DNA from: JAQUOA01 sp037443785
GTDB lineage: Bacteria > Bacteroidota > Ignavibacteria > UBA10030 > UBA8401
Direction of reading: 5' to 3'
Length of the DNA stretch: 10,136 nt
NCBI GenBank assembly: GCA_037443785.1
Contig: JBBINR010000067.1
Span: forward strand, 1 to 10,136
Made by a program: the position numbers and the translations under genes. The notes under the pieces are model-generated. The model was not told the origin of the DNA, did no database searches, and saw only the letters and a list, made by a program, of their open reading frames with translations. Positions 5,105 to 10,136 of the stretch are shown one piece after another (position 1 is the first letter of the stretch; every line of letters starts with the position of its first letter).

Positions 5105-7286
5105 CGAATCGCTCTACCTTTGTAACATTCTTTACCCGTTTCAATCGATCGATAATTTGATTGAGATGCGATATGTTTTTTACATAAAGGACAAAGTGAC
5201 CGTCAAAAAAAGAATCTTTCGTATTGACTGTAACGCTCCGAATATTAGTATTCTGATAATTTGAAATGGCATTCGTCACGTCATTAAGAAGGCCGCTTCG
5301 ATCATTGCCGGATATTCGAATCCCGGCGATAAAATCGGCATTATTGATCTCAGGCCATGAGACATGAACAATTCGCGCTTCGCTGCTTGGAGGGATCGAT
5401 AAAATATTTTTACAATCTTGCCGGTGAATTTTAATTCCTTCTCCTGTTGTTACGTAGCCGACAATTTCATCCCCGGGAATTGGATGGCAGCACTTTGCAT
5501 ATGTATAAAGAAGATTACCTTTTGTCCCAAAAATTGAAATCCCGCTCGTGATACTTCTTGCACTTTCTACAAATTTGTTAAACAATGATGACGTATCATC
5601 CTGTTTGATTGACGATTGTCCGCTCGATTGAGTGGAATCAGTCAGTTCGGTAATGATAATATCGGGGTCAATTTCTTCGTTTCGTACGGCAAGATAGAAC
5701 AACTGAAGATTGTCGAATTTTTTTGAATGAATGAACTTTGTCAATTCATCATCATTAATATGAAATTTCGCCTTCTTTAATTTCTTCTCCCATATTTCCT
5801 TTCCTTCTTCCGTTAGTTTATATTGCTCTTCTTTGAAGAATCGGCGAATGTGGGTTTTGGCTTTGTGACTGATTGCAAACTTTTCCCAATCTGGATTCGG
5901 CGTTTGTTTTTTTGAAGTGATAATTTCTAACTGATCACCGCTGCGCAAGATTGTGTTTAACGGAACAATTCGGCCATTAACTTTTGCTCCAATTGTGTGA
6001 AAACCTACATCAGAATGGATTTCAAAAGCAAAATCAATTGCTGTCGCACCTTTCGGAAGGATTTTCAAATCTCCTTTTGGCGTGAAGACATAAATCTCGT
6101 CTTGATAAAGATTGAGTTTAAAACTCTCCATCAATTCTTTCGTCGACACGTCGCCGCTGCGCTGTTCGAACATTTCACGCACCCAGTTCACCCAATTTTC
6201 CAATTCACGATCAAGCGGCGCAGACGTACCGCTTTCTTTGTAATACCAATGTGCCGCTACACCGCGTTCTGCAATTTCATGCATATTACGAGTACGAATC
6301 TGGACTTCAACCATTTTCCCTTCAGGTCCAACAACGGTCGTATGCAGTGATTGATAACCGTTTTTCTTTGGGATAGAAATATAATTCTTGAACCGCTCGG
6401 GAATCGGTTTGTAAATTTCAGAAACAATTCCATACACCGTAAAGCATTCATTATTATCTTGCGTATCCAAAATAATACGGACGGCAAACATGTCATAAAT
6501 TTCTTCAAATGGTTTCCCGCGTTTCACCATTTTATTATAAATACTGTAAAGATGTTTCGGCCGCCCTTCAACTTCAAACTTTAATCCCTCTTGCCGCAAA
6601 CGAGATTCGACAGGGACAATGAATTTTCGCACATAATGCTCTCGCTCTCTGCGTTTTGCATTCAATGCATGCGCGATCTCTTCATATTCTTTTTTATACA
6701 AATGTTTGAATGCAAGATCTTCTAGTTCCCATTTTATTTTTGCAAGACCAAAACGATGTGCAAATGGGGCATAAATTTCCAGCGTTTCTTTTGCAATCCG
6801 CTGCTGCTTTTCCGGTTTGAGATATTCAAGTGTTCGCATATTATGCAGCCGATCGGCAAACTTTATAATCATCACTCGAATATCGTTCACCATCGAAAGC
6901 AATAGTTTGCGGTAGTTTTCGGCCTGAGTAATTTCGTGGCTTTCAAAAATGTTGCTGATCTTGGTAGCGCCATCAACGATATCGCCTATCGTATCGCCGA
7001 ACTCTTTGCGAATATAGGTAATGTCAATTTCGGTATCTTCTACAACATCGTGAAGCAATGCGGACGCGACCGACACATCATCCAAGGCGATTTCCTTTGC
7101 CACAACCATCGCAACTTCGTAGGGATGACCAAAATACGGCTCACCGGAACTGCGAATATCATGTTTGTGGGCTTCAAGACTCAGTTCAAAAGCGCGCGTT
7201 ATGAGATCATCATTTACCACATGCAAATTCTTGCGGCAAACACTCAATAGATCGTCTAATTTCTTTTTATACTTTGGCTGTAACAT
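5097..7286 (-). CDS. Bifunctional RelA/SpoT-type (p)ppGpp synthetase/hydrolase (long RSH)
   Basis: A long RelA/SpoT homologue controls the stringent response by making and degrading (p)ppGpp. Its 729 residues carry the full domain order. The hydrolase HD domain (about 25-190) keeps its metal ligands H54 (FGHP), H79-D80 (LLHDVVEDT) and D145 (FADRLHNMR). The synthetase domain (about 240-350) has GRPKHLYSIYNKM (241-253), YDMFAVRII (264-272), NGYQSLHTTVVGP (309-321) and EVQIRT (327-332). A TGS domain (395-460) follows, then a helical region, a zinc-finger segment with C599, C600, H601 and C625, and a C-terminal ACT domain (652-729). An intact HD site suggests hydrolysis is active. The RxKD motif near 298 reads RFKN, with Asn for Asp, so synthetase behaviour might differ. 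The ATG overlaps the TPR stop as TAATG with no Shine-Dalgarno sequence. Symbols in use are rel, relA or spoT; I cannot choose on sequence alone. Confidence 0.96.
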   Translation of the reverse strand: MLQPKYKKKLDDLLSVCRKNLHVVNDDLITRAFELSLEAHKHDIRSSGEPYFGHPYEVAMVVAKEIALDDVSVASALLHDVVEDTEIDITYIRKEFGDTIGDIVDGATKISNIFESHEITQAENYRKLLLSMVNDIRVMIIKFADRLHNMRTLEYLKPEKQQRIAKETLEIYAPFAHRFGLAKIKWELEDLAFKHLYKKEYEEIAHALNAKRREREHYVRKFIVPVESRLRQEGLKFEVEGRPKHLYSIYNKMVKRGKPFEEIYDMFAVRIILDTQDNNECFTVYGIVSEIYKPIPERFKNYISIPKKNGYQSLHTTVVGPEGKMVEVQIRTRNMHEIAERGVAAHWYYKESGTSAPLDRELENWVNWVREMFEQRSGDVSTKELMESFKLNLYQDEIYVFTPKGDLKILPKGATAIDFAFEIHSDVGFHTIGAKVNGRIVPLNTILRSGDQLEIITSKKQTPNPDWEKFAISHKAKTHIRRFFKEEQYKLTEEGKEIWEKKLKKAKFHINDDELTKFIHSKKFDNLQLFYLAVRNEEIDPDIIITELTDSTQSSGQSSIKQDDTSSLFNKFVESARSITSGISIFGTKGNLLYTYAKCCHPIPGDEIVGYVTTGEGIKIHRQDCKNILSIPPSSEARIVHVSWPEINNADFIAGIRISGNDRSGLLNDVTNAISNYQNTNIRSVTVNTKDSFFDGHFVLYVKNISHLNQIIDRLKRVKNVTKVERFDE

Positions 7287-8296
7287 TAGTGAGCATTCAA
7301 TGAAGATAAAAGTTCTTCTGCTTGTTCTATTTTCTTTTTCAGATTACCTTTTGTTTTTCCTTGATAGGAAGTCAAGGCAACAATCAATTTACATTGTTCT
7401 CTCGCTTTGTTCTTTTCATTTCTTTGATTTGCAAAATAGGCAAGCTTTAATCTACACGTTGCTTCAGTATAGTGATTCACCACCCGCGCTTGAAGCGCAC
7501 TGGTCAATAATTTGTCGCAAATGTTTTCTAATTTTTCGTTATTTCCTGACTGTTCATATACTGTCATCAGATTCCACAAGAATGATCGGTTATCAGGATA
7601 TCCACGAAGCATCTCGATCCCGTATTTTTCAGCCTCTGAAAATTTCTTTTCATCAATAAATATAAGCATCAAATTTTGCGAGGCAAGATGTTTTTCGTAG
7701 GGATGTGAATATGACTCGAGAACTAACCGAATTCCTTCGCCGGAACGATCTGAAACAAACGGAATCCAGGATAACTTGCTTCGCCAATAATAGTATGTTC
7801 CGAGGATATTCTTCGCTGCACCAAATGTCGAATCGGCTGCTAAACACCGTTCCATGGCGTTAGCAGCACTAACACCATAATAAAATCCTCTTGGTAAATT
7901 TCCATTTTCCGATGCGGTAAATGATCGAAATGCTTCAGCCATTCCGATATAAAAATTTCCCCACACTTCATCTTTTTTATTTGTTCGTATTTTTTCTGAA
8001 CACTTGGTCGCGGCGGTAAGTAACGAATCGTACTGTCGTTCATTAAATCGATCACCATAATCGATGAATTTTGCCTGAAACATTCCAGCAAGATAAAGAT
8101 ACCCCGATGGATGATTAGGGAATTCAGTTATCATGCTTCGGAATACAGTTTCAGCAGAATCATATTCCTGTAGAAGCGTGTAATGAATTCCTTGCAGCAA
8201 CAAGCCATGCTGTTTTTTATTTTCCAGTATTTGAGAAAAGGATATGGAGAAAGAAAAAACACCAATGACAGACAGCAATGTAATTCTATGGTGCAA
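7286..8296 (-). CDS. Exported tetratricopeptide-repeat protein, function unknown
   Basis: I do not recognise a specific family. The open frame could begin at an ATG at 8350, but that would overlap upp by 50 nt and put about 18 charged residues before a clear signal peptide. The better starts are the tandem TTG codons at 8299 and 8296, which have GGAG 4 and 7 nt upstream; I chose 8296, giving 336 residues. The N-terminus is then HHR followed by a hydrophobic stretch (ITLLSVIGVFSFSISFS), with possible cleavage near residue 21 before QILENKK. There is no lipobox, so a periplasmic or secreted soluble protein is likely. The rest is helical with TPR-like pairs: about residues 33-70 (LLQEYDSAETVFRSMITEFP), 205-235 (DEKKFSEAEKYGIEMLRGYP), 237-265, and a basic coiled C-terminus. 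It lies between upp and rel and its stop overlaps the rel start. Confidence 0.78.
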   Translation of the reverse strand: MHHRITLLSVIGVFSFSISFSQILENKKQHGLLLQGIHYTLLQEYDSAETVFRSMITEFPNHPSGYLYLAGMFQAKFIDYGDRFNERQYDSLLTAATKCSEKIRTNKKDEVWGNFYIGMAEAFRSFTASENGNLPRGFYYGVSAANAMERCLAADSTFGAAKNILGTYYYWRSKLSWIPFVSDRSGEGIRLVLESYSHPYEKHLASQNLMLIFIDEKKFSEAEKYGIEMLRGYPDNRSFLWNLMTVYEQSGNNEKLENICDKLLTSALQARVVNHYTEATCRLKLAYFANQRNEKNKAREQCKLIVALTSYQGKTKGNLKKKIEQAEELLSSLNAH

Positions 8297-8300
8297 CAAT

Positions 8301-8927
8301 TTACTCCGTTCCAAATGTTCTATCTCCGGCATCGCCCAAGCCCGGTACAATGAAACCGTTATTGTTTAATCCTTTATCAACAACTGCAACATAGATAGGA
8401 ACGTCGGGATGATTTCGTTGAATAATCTTGATGCCTGCCGGAGAAGCTATAAGGTTCACAAGACGAATATTTTTCGCTCCTTTGTTTTTCAAAAATTCAA
8501 TTCCAGCTTTCGCACTTCCTCCGGTCGCTAGCATTGGATCAATTAACAATACTAAACTCTTCGATAAATTTTTTGGAAATTTGGAATAATAATCAACCGG
8601 TTCAAGTGTTTCTTCATATACGGCATTGCCGACATGGCCGACTCGAGCTTCCGGCAGCACATTCATAAATCCTTCTACCATGCCCAATCCAGCACGCAGG
8701 ATTGGCACAATAATAATTTCCTCTTTCAATTTATATCCGGTCGCTTTTGTCAGCGGGGTTTGAACTGTGTATTTTTGAACGACAAAATCTTGAGTTACTT
8801 CAAATGCCATCATTCCCGCGATGCGACCAAGGACAGTGCGAAAAAGATGGTTAGGAGTTTTTTTATTCCGTAAGATAGAAACGTCCCGCTGTACTAGGGG
8901 ATGGTCGATAATTGTTAGATTTTTCAT
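8301..8927 (-). CDS. upp: Uracil phosphoribosyltransferase
   Basis: Upp salvages uracil by joining it to PRPP to give UMP. The 208 residues match the usual bacterial length (about 208-210). Family motifs are intact: ILRAGLGMVEGF (76-87), the PRPP-binding loop LLIDPMLATGGSA (127-139) with D130, and the C-terminal uracil-binding segment IVPGLGDAGDRTFGTE (193-208). The ATG at 8927 is supported by GGAG 4 nt upstream. It starts 10 nt after the flavoprotein gene ends, and its stop is directly followed by the start of the TPR gene, so it sits within the long minus-strand transcript. PRPP/UMP salvage beside a (p)ppGpp enzyme is compatible with a nucleotide-economy grouping, though that is inference. 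Identity is secure. Confidence 0.97.
   Translation of the reverse strand: MKNLTIIDHPLVQRDVSILRNKKTPNHLFRTVLGRIAGMMAFEVTQDFVVQKYTVQTPLTKATGYKLKEEIIIVPILRAGLGMVEGFMNVLPEARVGHVGNAVYEETLEPVDYYSKFPKNLSKSLVLLIDPMLATGGSAKAGIEFLKNKGAKNIRLVNLIASPAGIKIIQRNHPDVPIYVAVVDKGLNNNGFIVPGLGDAGDRTFGTE
8304..8307 (-). promoter_or_regulatory. Ribosome binding site of the TPR gene (GGAG), inside the end of upp
   Basis: The last upp codons read GGA ACG GAG TAA. The GGAG here lies 4 nt before a TTG at 8299 and 7 nt before a TTG at 8296. It decides the start of the exported TPR protein in favour of a TTG codon just after the upp stop, rather than the ATG 51-54 nt further upstream. Confidence 0.55.
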
Positions 8928-8931
8928 AATG

Positions 8932-8935
8932 CTCC
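8932..8935 (-). promoter_or_regulatory. Ribosome binding site of upp (GGAG)
   Basis: GGAG lies 4 nt before the upp ATG, inside the 10-nt gap that follows the flavoprotein stop codon. With GGAG before the TPR gene and AGGAG before rpsA, it shows that this genome uses Shine-Dalgarno pairing at least in part. Confidence 0.5.
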
Positions 8936-8937
8936 GC

Positions 8938-10136
8938 TTAAAATTGTTTTTTAAGATTTATTCCGCTCAGAATCACCGCGTCCCACAAAGGTGAGGACGG
9001 CGGCGTATAGATAACATCAAGTTCCGAAATATCATGGACTGTCAATCCATGTCGAATCGCTGTAGCAAAAACATTTCCCCTCAAAATCGATCCTGTGCCC
9101 CCTGCGATGTTGGCACCCAGCAATTTTCCTGACTTTTTATCGGCAAGAGTCGTGATGGTTATTTTCTCATTGCCTGGCATCATACTAACTTTTGTTGAAG
9201 CGGTAATCGTTGATTGAATTGTGCTAAAACCGTGTATGTTTGCTTCACGCTGATTAAGACCCACCTGAGCAATTTCCAAATCAAAAAACCTCAGGCCAAT
9301 TGCCTTTACCGCTCCTTTAAATTTCGCTTTACCACCGGCAGCGTTTTCTCCGGCAACCCATCCAGTTTTACTTGCCGTTGTTGCCAGCGAAACAAACATA
9401 GGTTTTTGAGTCACGATATTTTTTATTTCGCAGCAATCGCCTGCGGCAAACACACTTTCCGAACCGGAAATATTCATTCGATCATTCGTGAGAATGCCTC
9501 CGAGCTTTCCGACGCTTATCCCTGAACTTTTTGCAAGTGCGGAATTCGGTTCTACCCCAATGGCAACAATAACAAGATCGGTTTCAATTGTTTCATTTTT
9601 CGTTCCGACCGCTACAACAGTATTCTTTGTACCAATGCCAAACCACTCGACGTGCGCATTGCCAATAAACCTTATTTTTTTTGAATCGAATTTTTGTCGA
9701 ATCAATGTCCGTATTTCCAATTCACATGTTGCCATTGGCAAATCGGACTTATGAACTACTGTAACATCAATCCCTAGTCTTGTAAGTGCTTCGGCCATTT
9801 CTAACCCAATGAATCCGGCACCGATTATTACTGCAGATTGTGGGCGTTCAGTTTGAATAAAGCTTTTAAGCGAGTATGCTGCACGCAGTTCCTTGACATG
9901 AAAAACATTTCTCGATTTTTCACCTTCGATTCCAACTTTTTTTGAGATACACCCTGTTGCTACAATCAATTTATCATAACGATCTTTTTTTGAAGCCCCG
10001 GTATGAAGATCTCTTACATTGATCTCTTTTTTTGACATTACAATTTGATCAACATAATGGTTGGTAAATGCAGCAACTCCTTTTTCGCTCTGCAGTTTTT
10101 CAGGAGTATAGATCTGTAATTTCTCAGGATCAGAAA
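8938..10136 (-). CDS. FAD/NAD(P)-dependent disulfide-oxidoreductase-family protein, CoA-disulfide-reductase/NADH-oxidase-like (N-terminus missing)
   Basis: This flavoprotein moves electrons from NAD(P)H. The reading frame continues past the apparent ATG at 10038 to the right edge without a stop, so 398 codons are visible and the N-terminal FAD-binding GxGxxG lies outside. In visible numbering, YTPEKLQSEKG (9-19) and YDKLIVATG (53-61) end the first FAD half. The NAD(P) Rossmann motif IIGAGFIGLEMAEAL follows at 103-117, then VFAAGDCCE (228-236), the second FAD motif. A C-terminal dimerisation domain (275-398) ends in DVIYTPPSSPLWDAVI. The YTPEKL segment and the YxPP-like C-terminus point to the CoA-disulfide reductase / NADH oxidase / persulfide reductase branch rather than glutathione reductase or lipoamide dehydrogenase. 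The single active-site Cys expected in that branch would lie just outside the window, so the activity cannot be fixed. It lies 10 nt before upp. Confidence 0.85.
   Translation of the reverse strand, partial: SDPEKLQIYTPEKLQSEKGVAAFTNHYVDQIVMSKKEINVRDLHTGASKKDRYDKLIVATGCISKKVGIEGEKSRNVFHVKELRAAYSLKSFIQTERPQSAVIIGAGFIGLEMAEALTRLGIDVTVVHKSDLPMATCELEIRTLIRQKFDSKKIRFIGNAHVEWFGIGTKNTVVAVGTKNETIETDLVIVAIGVEPNSALAKSSGISVGKLGGILTNDRMNISGSESVFAAGDCCEIKNIVTQKPMFVSLATTASKTGWVAGENAAGGKAKFKGAVKAIGLRFFDLEIAQVGLNQREANIHGFSTIQSTITASTKVSMMPGNEKITITTLADKKSGKLLGANIAGGTGSILRGNVFATAIRHGLTVHDISELDVIYTPPSSPLWDAVILSGINLKKQF

Noticed and set aside
5997..6584. Two plus-strand open frames inside the rel gene
   Set aside because: Both are antisense to the conserved synthetase domain and show no recognisable protein features.
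8297..8350. Longer TPR start at the ATG 8350
   Set aside because: It overlaps upp by 50 nt, lacks an RBS as good as GGAG before the TTG codons, and puts a charged stretch before the signal peptide.
10036..10038. ATG at 10038 as the true start of the flavoprotein
   Set aside because: The frame stays open to the window edge and the 32 upstream codons (including YTPEKLQ) match the family, so this is an internal Met.
1..10136. CRISPR array, insertion sequence, tRNA gene or defence system
   Set aside because: I saw no spaced direct repeats, no transposase, no tRNA cloverleaf and no recognisable defence genes. The AlbA_2 domain occurs in some defence proteins, but here it sits alone at the end of a housekeeping operon.

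Overview
The window is dense bacterial housekeeping DNA: eleven protein genes, two of them cut by the window edges, ten on the minus strand and one on the plus strand. I see no tRNA, rRNA, CRISPR array, insertion sequence or prophage. The lineage can only be inferred. The AT-leaning codons, the GFCWGVVRT and SSNGK forms of IspH, the Rel architecture and the gene content resemble the Bacteroidota/Chlorobiota/Ignavibacteriota group. Clear AGGAG/GGAG ribosome binding sites before several genes fit Chlorobiota/Ignavibacteriota-like bacteria better than typical Bacteroidia. This is a moderate-confidence guess, not a sequence match.

Region 1 (1-2675, minus): cmk -> ispH -> rpsA (cut at its 3' end). 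cmk and ispH overlap by ATGA. ispH and rpsA are separated by a 126-bp leader that holds a stem-loop directly before the rpsA ribosome binding site. The grouping of CMP kinase, IspH and ribosomal protein S1 recurs in many bacteria.

Region 2 (2676-3295): a 74-bp divergent spacer, then the only plus-strand gene, a SPOUT/TrmH-family RNA methyltransferase. Its last 74 nt overlap, tail to tail, the end of the next minus-strand gene.

Region 3 (3222-10136, minus): a tightly packed train, in transcription order: an FAD/NAD(P) disulfide-oxidoreductase-family protein (5' end outside the window), upp, an exported TPR protein, a long RelA/SpoT (Rel) enzyme, ruvX, mtgA, and an AlbA_2-domain/winged-helix protein. 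Gaps are 10 nt or less, or the genes overlap (TAATG at two junctions, an 8-nt overlap at a third). It is very probably one transcript. It joins pyrimidine salvage, (p)ppGpp metabolism, a RuvX/YqgF nuclease-fold protein and peptidoglycan polymerisation.

The points most worth a second look are the long antisense coding overlap at the methyltransferase/AlbA_2 junction, the Asp-to-Asn change in the RxKD motif of Rel, the absence of ribosome binding sites before rel and mtgA (suggesting coupled translation), the rpsA leader hairpin, and the uncharacterised exported TPR protein placed directly before rel. I found no convincing evidence of a wholly new multi-gene system.
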